Assembly: GCF_035593345.1 (NCBI RefSeq)
Contig: NZ_CP141606.1
Coordinates: forward strand, 3,410,001 to 3,474,000
Direction: 5' to 3'
DNA length: 64,000 bases
Source: Lelliottia sp. JS-SCA-14
Lineage (GTDB): Bacteria; Pseudomonadota; Gammaproteobacteria; Enterobacterales; Enterobacteriaceae
Shown here: piece by piece, positions 12,033 to 19,538 of the stretch
Layout of the letters: every line of letters starts with the position of its first letter
How positions within the stretch are numbered: the stretch's first letter is position 1
Position numbers and translations under genes: made by a program
The notes under the pieces: generated by a model
What the model was told of the DNA's origin: nothing
The model's database searches: none
Seen by the model: only the letters and a program-made list of their open reading frames with translations

Positions 12033-14635
12033 CTCAGGGTAAACAGACTAATCGGTTTATTCATTTCACTCTCGGCAAGCTGGTATGTCGCTTTGCACTG
12101 TTCTTTAACGTCATCACCCCACTGGACGGTTAATTCCCCGGTCAATGGCAGCCCCATCAAATAGGCCTGGCCGTCGTCGCCGACGAGGGTCGAGTTGCCG
12201 CCGTCACTGCGGCTGACGGTGGCACCAAACGGCACCGGTTTGTTGTTGTGCATTAGCGTCACCATTGCCCGCAGGCCGGTGTGGGCTGCGAAATTCGCCA
12301 CCACCAGCGCGCCTTCGCTTGGCACCACGTCAACGACGGCATTGTCGATATCCACTTTATCGCCCAGCGTATCGGTATTGAGCGCGATACGGTTCTGGCG
12401 GTAGGTGGTGGCATACGGTACGACGGCATAGCCGCGCCAGTCGGTTTTCACCCCGGTGCTGTTTTCAATATCCACACCCGAGGCACCCGGCGCTTTAATG
12501 AGCACATTGGTGCTGCCGAGCGGCTGGCTCAGGGTAATGCCGTTGGCATGGGCGACGATCCCCCCACTCAGGCCGTAGTTCACCTGCTGGTAGCCTGCGC
12601 CGTAGTTGTAGCCGATGTTGCCGTTGCCGAGTCCGCCCTGATAGTTCAGCGACGCGTTACCGCTGGTGCCATCGCCCTGATTGGCGTAGCCCTGCTGCAC
12701 CGTGTAGCTAAGGTTGTTGTCGCTGAGCAGCGTGCCGCTGACGCCCGCCGACTGGGTCATTTTGCCGTGGTTATCGGTACTGTTGCTGTAGGTGGCGTAA
12801 GCGTTATTGAGAGGGTTGCTCACGTCGCTGTTATCGCCAGAGGCGAGCCATTTTCCGAGCGGCAGCGAGATGCCCAACGCAAACTGCTGGTCGGCCTGCG
12901 GCTGACCCATCGCTTTGTTGTAGCTGTAGCTCAGGTTAAAGCTGACGTCATTCAGGTTACCGCTGTAGCCCACCTGCCACAGATTGTCGGTTTCGTCAGT
13001 ATTCCAGTAGCTTTGCTGGCTACCGGTGACATAAACCGACCCGTTGCTGCCGACCTGCTGCGAAATGTTGATCTGTATTTTGCCGCGTTTGCTGTAGTAG
13101 AGGTCGTAATAGTCCGTCCAGTCCGGCTCGACGTCTTTTTTGCCGTCCTGGGTGTCGATGGTATAGCCGCTCATCTGGGTGTAGGTGGTGTCATCCAGGG
13201 TATAAAAGCCCTGCGTCGAATAGCGATAGCCGAGCAGCTGGAAGTTGGTGCCCGTCGAGTTCAGCGACTTGGCGTACAGAAAGCGCAATGATTGCCCGCT
13301 GTGTTTGCTGTCGTCGGCAAGCGTACTGTTGGCCTGGGTCAGGTCGGCTGAAAATGCGCCGATATCGCCGAGGTTCAGCCCGAGCCCGAGGCTCTCCGCC
13401 TGATAGTTTTCCGAGTGCTGCATACCCCCGTAGGCCGTCATCCCGTACGGCAGCCCCCAAATGAGGGTGCCCTGGGCGAAATTCTGGTCATCCTGATCGG
13501 CGGTATTGGTGTGATACTGCCCGGCGGTCACGGCATATTTTATTCGCCCTTCGCGCTGTAACAGCGGCACAGCGGAATAAGGCACCGAGAAGGTGGTTTT
13601 GCTGCCGTCGGTTTCGGCAATTTCCACGTCCATATCGCCGCTCGATGAGGTCGGGTAGAGATCGTTGATCTCAAACGCACCCGGCGAGACGTAAGTTTGG
13701 TAGATGACGTAGCCGTTCTGTTTGACAGTCACTTTGGCGTTGCTGCGGGCGATACCGCGCACCGTTGGCGCGAAACCGCGCAGGCTGTCGGGCAACATAT
13801 TGTCGTCAGAAGCTATCTGCACACCGCGAAAACCGACGCTGTCGAACACGTCTGACGGGGTATAGCTGTCGCCGACGGTCAACTCTCCCTTCAGCGGGAT
13901 GATATTTCGCTGCAGGTAGGTGCTGATGTGCTCCCAGTGGCTGGCGCTGCCGTCACCCTGCCCCCCGTCGTAGGTGCCGGATGAATAGTCGTGCAGCCGC
14001 CACGGCCCGATGTTCAGCGTGCTTTGCAGATTGAGGTAATAACTGTTGCTGACGCTATCGCCCCAACTGTTACTGCCGGTGAAATCATAGTTCAGCAGCA
14101 GCGCGGTGATGCCGTCGTCCCACTGTTCCGGCGGGATATAGCCGCGCGCACTCTGCTTCATCGCCGCCTGCGGCAGGCTGATGTTCAGGTGCTGCTGCTC
14201 AAAATCAAAATCGGTACGAGCGTCGGGGATCATCGTCGCCAGCGGCACACAGGCATCTTCCGCCAGAGCGGCGATATCCGGAAACGCTTTCATCTCAACG
14301 CCGAGCGCGTCCAGCCGCACGCGCGTCAGGCAGGGCGCGACATCGCCCTGTTTGTTGGCAGGCGCTTTGAACTCGACGTCTTCGGTCGAGACGAACGTCC
14401 CGTTCAGATAGATATCGACGCGATATTTCCCCGGCCCGTGACCGTTGCCTTTTTCAAAGCGTTTAAGGCTGGCGACCGCCGACGGATCGTCCGACAAAAA
14501 GGCAGGGTTGAAATAGTTATCCGCCCGTGTCACAGGAGAAAACACCAACGTCAACAGCACTATCTGCCGCCATCCCGGCGTACGGAGGAAGGCACGCGTC
14601 GGCGGAGTTAACGGAGTGTCCATTCTCGTTCGCAT
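12023..14635 (-). CDS. Fimbrial outer-membrane usher (FimD/PapC family)
   Basis: An 870-residue usher that receives chaperone-subunit complexes and secretes and polymerises them through the outer membrane. The signal peptide ends near residue 38 (TRA). The periplasmic N-terminal domain begins DNYFNPAFLSDDPSAVASLKRF, a family hallmark. Then comes the 24-strand barrel with an internal plug (about 140-670; GDSYTPSDVFDSVGFRGVQIASDDNMLP). The C-terminal domains (about 670-870) end with a cysteine pair (KEQCKATY, FTLRCQ) as in FimD. Start taken at MRTRMDT because GGAAT lies nine bases upstream. The chaperone gene ends four bases before it. Confidence 0.95.
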   Translation of the reverse strand: MRTRMDTPLTPPTRAFLRTPGWRQIVLLTLVFSPVTRADNYFNPAFLSDDPSAVASLKRFEKGNGHGPGKYRVDIYLNGTFVSTEDVEFKAPANKQGDVAPCLTRVRLDALGVEMKAFPDIAALAEDACVPLATMIPDARTDFDFEQQHLNISLPQAAMKQSARGYIPPEQWDDGITALLLNYDFTGSNSWGDSVSNSYYLNLQSTLNIGPWRLHDYSSGTYDGGQGDGSASHWEHISTYLQRNIIPLKGELTVGDSYTPSDVFDSVGFRGVQIASDDNMLPDSLRGFAPTVRGIARSNAKVTVKQNGYVIYQTYVSPGAFEINDLYPTSSSGDMDVEIAETDGSKTTFSVPYSAVPLLQREGRIKYAVTAGQYHTNTADQDDQNFAQGTLIWGLPYGMTAYGGMQHSENYQAESLGLGLNLGDIGAFSADLTQANSTLADDSKHSGQSLRFLYAKSLNSTGTNFQLLGYRYSTQGFYTLDDTTYTQMSGYTIDTQDGKKDVEPDWTDYYDLYYSKRGKIQINISQQVGSNGSVYVTGSQQSYWNTDETDNLWQVGYSGNLNDVSFNLSYSYNKAMGQPQADQQFALGISLPLGKWLASGDNSDVSNPLNNAYATYSNSTDNHGKMTQSAGVSGTLLSDNNLSYTVQQGYANQGDGTSGNASLNYQGGLGNGNIGYNYGAGYQQVNYGLSGGIVAHANGITLSQPLGSTNVLIKAPGASGVDIENSTGVKTDWRGYAVVPYATTYRQNRIALNTDTLGDKVDIDNAVVDVVPSEGALVVANFAAHTGLRAMVTLMHNNKPVPFGATVSRSDGGNSTLVGDDGQAYLMGLPLTGELTVQWGDDVKEQCKATYQLAESEMNKPISLFTLRCQ

Positions 14636-14639
14636 AATG

Positions 14640-15341
14640 CTATTCCATTATGCCTTTTTGTCCGGCGGTGTTAGCGCCAAAGTCGCTGACCGTCTGAAAG
14701 ACTATCTCACCCTGAGCGTTGTCCGGAACCGGAACCGTCAGGCTCTCCTTGGGCGGCACCATGGTGTTGGGGAGCTTTTCGCCGCCGACGGTAAACTGCA
14801 CCAGCGTTACGTAATAGGGGCTCGGGTTTTTAATCGACAATTGTGCGCCCACGCGATGAAAGCGCAGCAGCGCCGGTGCATCCACCGATTTAATCGGCAG
14901 ATTTTTCGGCCGCACAAACAGCTTGATCCGGCTCAGCACCGCCAGCTGGAGCGTGTTTTTGCCTTTAGTGTCCGCGGCAGCTGAAGGGATAGCCTTCATA
15001 TTCAGCCAGTAGACCGTTTCACGGTCGGCAGGCAGGTTTTTCGCGCTGATATACATTACCCGCAGAGTGTTTTCTTTTTGCGGCTGAATGACAAACAGCG
15101 GCGGGGTAATTGCGAAATCCGGGCTTCTTGCACCGTTTTCATTTTCCACCCAGCTCTGGATCAAAAACACGGCGTTGTCATCGCTGTTGTTGACCGACAT
15201 GGAAACCTGGCTGCTGCCCGCCGGATAGATAAGCCGGGTGCCGCCGAGAGAGACGCCACCGGCACAGGCCGTGTGGCTGACACAGAGCATCATCGCCGTT
15301 AATGCGAAGGGCTGAATAAAACGATGAGTCAACACATTCAC
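14640..15341 (-). CDS. Periplasmic fimbrial chaperone (FimC-like)
   Basis: A 233-residue PapD/FimC-type chaperone that donates a beta-strand to unfolded pilins and delivers them to the usher. The signal peptide ends at about residue 27 (ACA). Signature regions are GTRLIYPAGSSQVSMSVNN, the G1-F1 block NTLRVMYISAKNLPADRETVYWLNMKAIP at about 92-120, and LSRIKLFVRP. It sits between the minor pilin and the usher, the standard fimICD order. A second chaperone at the operon's 3' end suggests one may serve the tip subunits. Confidence 0.92.
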   Translation of the reverse strand: MNVLTHRFIQPFALTAMMLCVSHTACAGGVSLGGTRLIYPAGSSQVSMSVNNSDDNAVFLIQSWVENENGARSPDFAITPPLFVIQPQKENTLRVMYISAKNLPADRETVYWLNMKAIPSAAADTKGKNTLQLAVLSRIKLFVRPKNLPIKSVDAPALLRFHRVGAQLSIKNPSPYYVTLVQFTVGGEKLPNTMVPPKESLTVPVPDNAQGEIVFQTVSDFGANTAGQKGIME

Positions 15342-15349
15342 CTCAATAA

Positions 15350-15886
15350 CTACGGATAGATAACGATAAAATTCGCCACCACGCTGGCATCACCGGCGAC
15401 GATGCGCGCTGTGGCGCGGTATTTGGCGATAAAATGCAGGACGTTTTGGCCGTCAATCAGGGTCTTGTAAGAACGTGGAGCACTGTTGGGCACAACCAGA
15501 TTGGCCTGTTCGTCATAGATCCCGAGACCGACGCCGATGGCTGAACCGGGTCCGTCAGTGATGGCGAGAACCAGAGGATCGTGGCTGTCGGTAACGCCCT
15601 GAAATGCCACCCCGGCAGACTGGCTGACGGCGGAGTTGCAGTCAGTTAAGGTCAGGGTGAAACCAATAGGATCGGCCCAACTGCCCACGCCGTTGAAGGC
15701 CTCTTTACGTACCTGGCCCATTTCGACGGTCTGGTCGCTGCTTTGGGCATTCACCGCACAGGCAGCATCTACGGCGTTGCCGTTAAAGTGGATTTGCCCC
15801 CCGGTTTCATCCGCAGCGGCGCTACAGGCGAGCAAAAGCAGGCCGACAACAGGAAACATCTGCCTGGTAAGCGTCTGAAACGGCAT
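15350..15886 (-). CDS. Fimbrial subunit, FimI-like
   Basis: A pilin-fold protein of 178 residues next to the major pilin, in the place of fimI in type 1 operons. Start chosen at MPFQTLTRQ since AAGGA lies eight bases upstream; an in-frame ATG ten residues earlier has no ribosome site. The signal peptide ends near SAAA. It shares with the major pilin the opening GGQIHFNG-VDAAC and ends with NFIVIYP, the assembly strand. The disulfide cysteines are in DAACAV and LTDCNS. It probably terminates or anchors the rod, by analogy only. Confidence 0.85.
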   Translation of the reverse strand: MPFQTLTRQMFPVVGLLLLACSAAADETGGQIHFNGNAVDAACAVNAQSSDQTVEMGQVRKEAFNGVGSWADPIGFTLTLTDCNSAVSQSAGVAFQGVTDSHDPLVLAITDGPGSAIGVGLGIYDEQANLVVPNSAPRSYKTLIDGQNVLHFIAKYRATARIVAGDASVVANFIVIYP

Positions 15887-15960
15887 CTTTAGGTCCTTGA
15901 AACAGAGAATCATCACGCCGTCCCTGGCGTATTTTTCATCCTTGAATCAGTTTTTCAGGA

Positions 15961-16524
15961 TCAGGAGTAGGTCACGTTGAAGGTCGCGGTGGCCTGCACA
16001 TCGCCTGGTTTCACCGTGGTGCCGGTGGTGATGTAATCCGCAGAGAAGACCAGTGAGTTTTCACCATTAATCAGCGCATAGGCTGGAGACGCCGTTCCCA
16101 GAGCCAGAGCTTTACCGACATTGTCATACAGCTGAATGCCAATACCCACGGCTGAACCCGCACCGGCGGTATTGTCGAGAGCGGTAGGCATAGCTGCAGG
16201 GGCGTTACCGCTGAAGGTGATGGCGGCATTTTTGGAGACAGTGGTGTCACAGTCGGACAGCTTGATGGTGAATGGGCGTTTCTGATTCGCCGCGGTACCC
16301 GGTGCAACTTTGCCGTCTGCACCTGCAAATTTCGCGGTACGAACCTGGCCCATATCGACGTTAAAATCGACGGAGTCTTCGTCCACTGAACAAGCGGCAT
16401 CGACAACGGTACCGTTAAAATGCACCTGACCACCGGTCACTGAGGTGCCCGCTGCCAGCGCAGAACCTGATAAAGCCAAAAGGGTTGCTGCGAATAAAGT
16501 GTTCAGTTTTTGTGAACTAGTCAT
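15961..16524 (-). CDS. Major fimbrial subunit (type 1-like pilin)
   Basis: A 187-residue FimA-type pilin, the first gene of the fimbrial operon. The signal peptide ends ALAA at about residue 25. The mature protein has the conserved start VTGGQVHFNGTVVDAACSV, a disulfide pair (AACSVD, LSDCDT), the GAGSAVGIGIQLYD block typical of FimA, and the C-terminal strand (ATATFNVTYS). It is the probable rod subunit because it is first in the operon and most FimA-like. 74 bases separate it from the FimI-like gene, more than between the other genes. Confidence 0.92.
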   Translation of the reverse strand: MTSSQKLNTLFAATLLALSGSALAAGTSVTGGQVHFNGTVVDAACSVDEDSVDFNVDMGQVRTAKFAGADGKVAPGTAANQKRPFTIKLSDCDTTVSKNAAITFSGNAPAAMPTALDNTAGAGSAVGIGIQLYDNVGKALALGTASPAYALINGENSLVFSADYITTGTTVKPGDVQATATFNVTYS

Positions 16525-16908
16525 GTATATCGTCCTTTATTATTTAAATAAGCTATCTACTAATAGCCCTAAAAATTGTTAAACCATTGCTCGTGCTCAC
16601 AAATAATTCGTCACATGAACACCAGGGAATTCATGATATTTTGGCATGACGAGGTATTTGTTACGCCGATAATTATGCAGATTTTTATTTTCTATCAAAT
16701 AGAAAATTTAAACCATTTTTGTACAGCACCCCGTCCAATTATAGACACTTCACCCTACATTTATAGATACTTTGTTATAAGTGAATGAAGCGTTTAAAAT
16801 AATCTGTATTTATACGACAGCCAAAATATTGAATCATTCTATATTGCTTATTTTAGCAGAGGTTTTACCTGACATTGTAATTTTAGAAACTGTTATCTGG
16901 AGAGAGTA
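16525..16908. promoter_or_regulatory. AT-rich divergent control region of the fimbrial islet
   Basis: A 384-base AT-rich gap between the major pilin gene (leftward) and the regulator gene (rightward). It must hold both promoters. Many TATAAT-like stretches prevent an unambiguous promoter call. One perfect palindrome is visible and listed separately. No pair of long inverted repeats that would mark an invertible phase switch was found by eye. No credible gene is seen in it. Confidence 0.6.
16687..16707. promoter_or_regulatory. Perfect 9-bp palindrome, candidate operator
   Basis: ATTTTCTAT, three bases, ATAGAAAAT: a perfect 9-bp inverted repeat in the middle of the divergent region. Its symmetry and place suit a dimeric winged-helix regulator such as the one encoded next to it. 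It is not followed by a T-run and is far from any gene end, so a terminator is less likely. Confidence 0.4.
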
Positions 16909-17595
16909 ATGAAATCGGCATTACATAATTGCGTTTCCGTTTATCAAGATCCCTGCTTTAACCTGGAAAAACCTGTAGCAGAGGTGGAACGAATCATTGA
17001 GAAGTTGCTTCCAGCCGCGACTCCGGTCTTCATGCAGGAAGGTGGAGGTGTTATCAACCTGAAACTTCTCAATAAAAATAAGGGCGGGCTTTCGGTCATT
17101 TTGTTATTAAAGGGAAAAATGAATTTTATCAGAAAGTCCTCAGGAGGAATACTCTTTGGCACTGCAGAGGGTCCATCTGTATTTGGATTGTTGGGTTCCA
17201 GCTTTAAAGAAGAAGTTTTCAAATATGTCGCCGTGGGTGACTGTAATATCTATGCCCTGCCCAGGGATATGGCAATTGATATAATTAACGCTCACAACCT
17301 GCTACGTGATGTTCTTAACTATCATGCTTATATTTCTGATATGGAAGTAAGGTACAGTAATCGCCTCATCAATCAAACTCCCTATGGAATTGTTTGTGCG
17401 ATTCTCTGCGAACTTGCTGCATTACCTGAATCAGTACGATTAAAAACAGGTATTGCTAAATTTATCATTGAAAGAAGTCATATAAGCCGCAGCACGATGA
17501 TGAAAATTCTGGCTGACTTGCGTGATGGAGGGTATGTGGATATCCAGTATGGAAAACTGATAAGAATTATAAAGAATTTCCCGAAATTTTATTGA
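16909..17595 (+). CDS. cNMP-domain / winged-helix transcriptional regulator (IprA/YaiV type)
   Basis: A 228-residue regulator with an N-terminal jelly-roll domain of the CRP/FNR kind (about 20-150, without the cAMP phosphate-binding signature) and a C-terminal winged helix (about 155-225; FIIERSHISRSTMMKILADLRDGGYVDI). It resembles the IprA/YaiV group. A good ribosome site (GGAGAGAG) precedes the ATG. Base composition is much richer in A and T than the flanking backbone, a sign of transfer with the fimbrial islet. It is divergent from the pilin gene, so it probably controls the fimbriae; the effector is unknown. Confidence 0.8.
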   Translation: MKSALHNCVSVYQDPCFNLEKPVAEVERIIEKLLPAATPVFMQEGGGVINLKLLNKNKGGLSVILLLKGKMNFIRKSSGGILFGTAEGPSVFGLLGSSFKEEVFKYVAVGDCNIYALPRDMAIDIINAHNLLRDVLNYHAYISDMEVRYSNRLINQTPYGIVCAILCELAALPESVRLKTGIAKFIIERSHISRSTMMKILADLRDGGYVDIQYGKLIRIIKNFPKFY

Positions 17596-17634
17596 GTCTA
17601 TCGTAAAGCAGATAGAGACTATAATTAAAATTGT

Positions 17635-17686
17635 GCAATTGCCTGTTTTTGATATGTTCACTCCAACAACACATACAGGCAAATTA
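17635..17686. terminator. Inverted repeat between convergent regulator and ypfG
   Basis: AATTGCCTGT and ACAGGCAAATT form an inverted repeat around a loop of roughly 30 bases in the gap between the convergent ends of the fimbrial regulator and ypfG. It may serve as a weak bidirectional stop, but the loop is long. Confidence 0.3.
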
Positions 17687-17731
17687 TGGATGAAACCGAG
17701 CTGAGCATACCCCATGACCGCGGCAAAAACG

Positions 17732-18775
17732 TTACCGCGTGATCCACAGCGTCGGCCACGCGTCTGGCCCGTGCCAGTTGTCGCAGCTCGGCTCTTCCGC
17801 GTACCGCACCAGACGAAAACGCTGGCCGTCAAAACGCCAGCGCGTCTGGATCCCGCAGTCGCCCATTCCTCGCCCTAATGCCAGGGTCGTCAGCTCACGG
17901 GTTTTCTCATCAAAGCGAGCGTTCATCAGCTCCATCTCGCTGCTCTCGCTTGACGAGACAAACGGCAGGCGCAGCCGCACGGTTCGGGCGGCGAACGGTT
18001 TTTTACGCGACACCAGCCACGCCAGATCCACCGTATTGTAAGCCCCTGCTTCACAGCTGATCATCAGCAGCGCTTTGTCATCCGTTAAAGCCGTCACCCG
18101 CACTTCGCGGCGGTTAGGGTCCAGCGAGCACTGGCTGTTGTTCATCCGCCAGCTGCCGTAATCCAGCAGATCGTTGAGCTCTTCATGCGTCAGAGGCGTC
18201 GGCGTCGGGTTGACCACCGCCACCTCTTTCAGCGCCGGGGCCGGTGGCACGCTGAGCGGCGGTTCATCGCCCTTTTTAATCCACGCGGTTTCACTCCCCA
18301 CACGCTTTTGCTGGGCATCAATGAACAGCAACGCCGCCTTGAGCCCCGCCAGCGAGATAATCTGTTTGCCGCCTTTCAGCGTCAACGCCTCCCCTTCCTG
18401 AATGGTTTTCAGGAATGCGGCGATGGTCGCGGTATCGTCGGTCACCAGATGCCACGGCGTGATTTTCCAGTGCAGCGCATCCAGCGTCAGGGGCTGACCA
18501 TCGAGCAGCAGGCGAGGTGCAACGGGCGCTTCTTTCACCGGCGACGCTTCCAGCCCACCCAGGTCAATGCGCAGATTGGCGTCTGTTTTGGCCCCCGCGC
18601 TGCGGCTTAAGGTCATCACCAGCCCCTGATGCTCACCGGTATTGCGCGCAACGCAAAAGTTCTGGTTGTTGCAGGTCACCTGCCAGTCGGAAAACGCTTG
18701 CTGTGCAGGTGCCGCCCAGGCCAGAGGCACAGACAGTACGCTGAGGAATAAAATAAGAAGAATGCTGTGGCGCAT
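17732..18775 (-). CDS. ypfG: DUF1176-domain periplasmic protein YpfG
   Basis: A protein of 347 residues with a cleavable signal peptide (MRHSILLILFLSVLSVPLAWAA) and no other membrane segment, so periplasmic. The whole mature part is the DUF1176 domain, starting with FSDWQVTCNNQNFCVARNTG, which resembles invasion-associated IalB-like openings, and ending WHGPDAWPTLWITR. Two cysteine pairs are visible (VTCNNQNFC; GDCGIQ and PSCDNW). The start at MRHS is preferred over an upstream GTG. Synteny with nudK agrees with E. coli. No function is established. Confidence 0.85.
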   Translation of the reverse strand: MRHSILLILFLSVLSVPLAWAAPAQQAFSDWQVTCNNQNFCVARNTGEHQGLVMTLSRSAGAKTDANLRIDLGGLEASPVKEAPVAPRLLLDGQPLTLDALHWKITPWHLVTDDTATIAAFLKTIQEGEALTLKGGKQIISLAGLKAALLFIDAQQKRVGSETAWIKKGDEPPLSVPPAPALKEVAVVNPTPTPLTHEELNDLLDYGSWRMNNSQCSLDPNRREVRVTALTDDKALLMISCEAGAYNTVDLAWLVSRKKPFAARTVRLRLPFVSSSESSEMELMNARFDEKTRELTTLALGRGMGDCGIQTRWRFDGQRFRLVRYAEEPSCDNWHGPDAWPTLWITR

Positions 18776-18782
18776 GAAAGGC

Positions 18783-18840
18783 ACAATCCCGGAAACAGAA
18801 ACTCGAAAACTGGCGGTATGTTCGTTTCGTTGCCGGGATT
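18783..18840. repeat. 9-bp inverted repeat between ypfG and nudK
   Basis: CAATCCCGG and CCGGGATTG, separated by 40 bases, form a perfect 9-bp inverted repeat at the 5' side of ypfG and the 3' side of nudK on the same strand. The left arm lies just at the ypfG start, so it could be a regulatory site or the end of the nudK transcript. Nothing else marks it. Confidence 0.35.
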
Positions 18841-18899
18841 GCTCAATCGGATTTATCGGATAGATTTATCTGAAAGACAATTTACCGATAGTTTATTAA

Positions 18900-19472
18900 T
18901 CAAGACATTAGCCCAGAGAGCTGTAAATACTGGAGCAGTATCAACGTTTTACCATCGCGAATTTCGCCGGTTTTGACCATCTCCTGCGCCTGAGTGAACG
19001 GAATTTCCAGCACGTCGATGGCTTCGTCCTCGACGCCGCCACCCGCATGGCTGCGCTGCGCGTCGGTGTATTCGGCGATGAAGAAGTGAATGAGTTCCGT
19101 CACGCCGCCAGGGGACATGTACAGCTCAAACAGTTTGGTGACTTGCCCCACCTCAAAGCCCGTCTCTTCGATGGCCTCTTTGCGGATGCACACTTCGGGT
19201 TCGTCGTTATCCAGCAGACCGGCGCAGGTTTCGATTAAGCGCCCGTCGGCGTTGCCATTCACCCAGGTCGCGACGCGGAACTGGCGGATCAGTACGACGG
19301 TTTGTTTTTCACGGCTGTATAAGAGGATGGTGGCGCCATTGCCGCGGTCGTAGACTTCGCGCTTGTGGCGGACCACTTCGCCTTTGTGAGTTAAATCGTA
19401 GGTAATGTTGCGCAGGACAAAATAGTTTTCAGAGAGGATTTTATCTTTGATGATCTCAATTTTCAGGCTCAT
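18900..19472 (-). CDS. nudK: GDP-mannose pyrophosphatase NudK
   Basis: A Nudix hydrolase of 190 residues that hydrolyses GDP-mannose to GMP and mannose-1-phosphate, limiting sugar nucleotide pools. The Nudix motif is in the block [26 protein letters not shown] at about 86-111 with the metal-binding REAxEE-like core written as RKEAIEETG. The start at [16 protein letters not shown] matches the E. coli protein; a further ten codons upstream are not conserved. It lies between ypfG and aegA as in E. coli. Confidence 0.93.
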   Translation of the reverse strand: MSLKIEIIKDKILSENYFVLRNITYDLTHKGEVVRHKREVYDRGNGATILLYSREKQTVVLIRQFRVATWVNGNADGRLIETCAGLLDNDEPEVCIRKEAIEETGFEVGQVTKLFELYMSPGGVTELIHFFIAEYTDAQRSHAGGGVEDEAIDVLEIPFTQAQEMVKTGEIRDGKTLILLQYLQLSGLMS

Positions 19473-19538
19473 ACGGGCTCCAGGACGTAATGAGTGATTC
19501 ATAGTACGCCCTGAAATCCGCTTTGTCGCCCCGCTGAT

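Noticed and set aside
12281..13291. 336-codon open frame opposite the usher gene
   Set aside because: Shadow; Val/Ala/His-rich with no domain.
16576..16788. 70-codon frame inside the fimbrial control region
   Set aside because: No ribosome site, no family, and it lies where promoters are expected.
16525..16908. fimS-like invertible promoter switch
   Set aside because: No flanking pair of inverted repeats and no fimB/fimE-type recombinase gene in the window.
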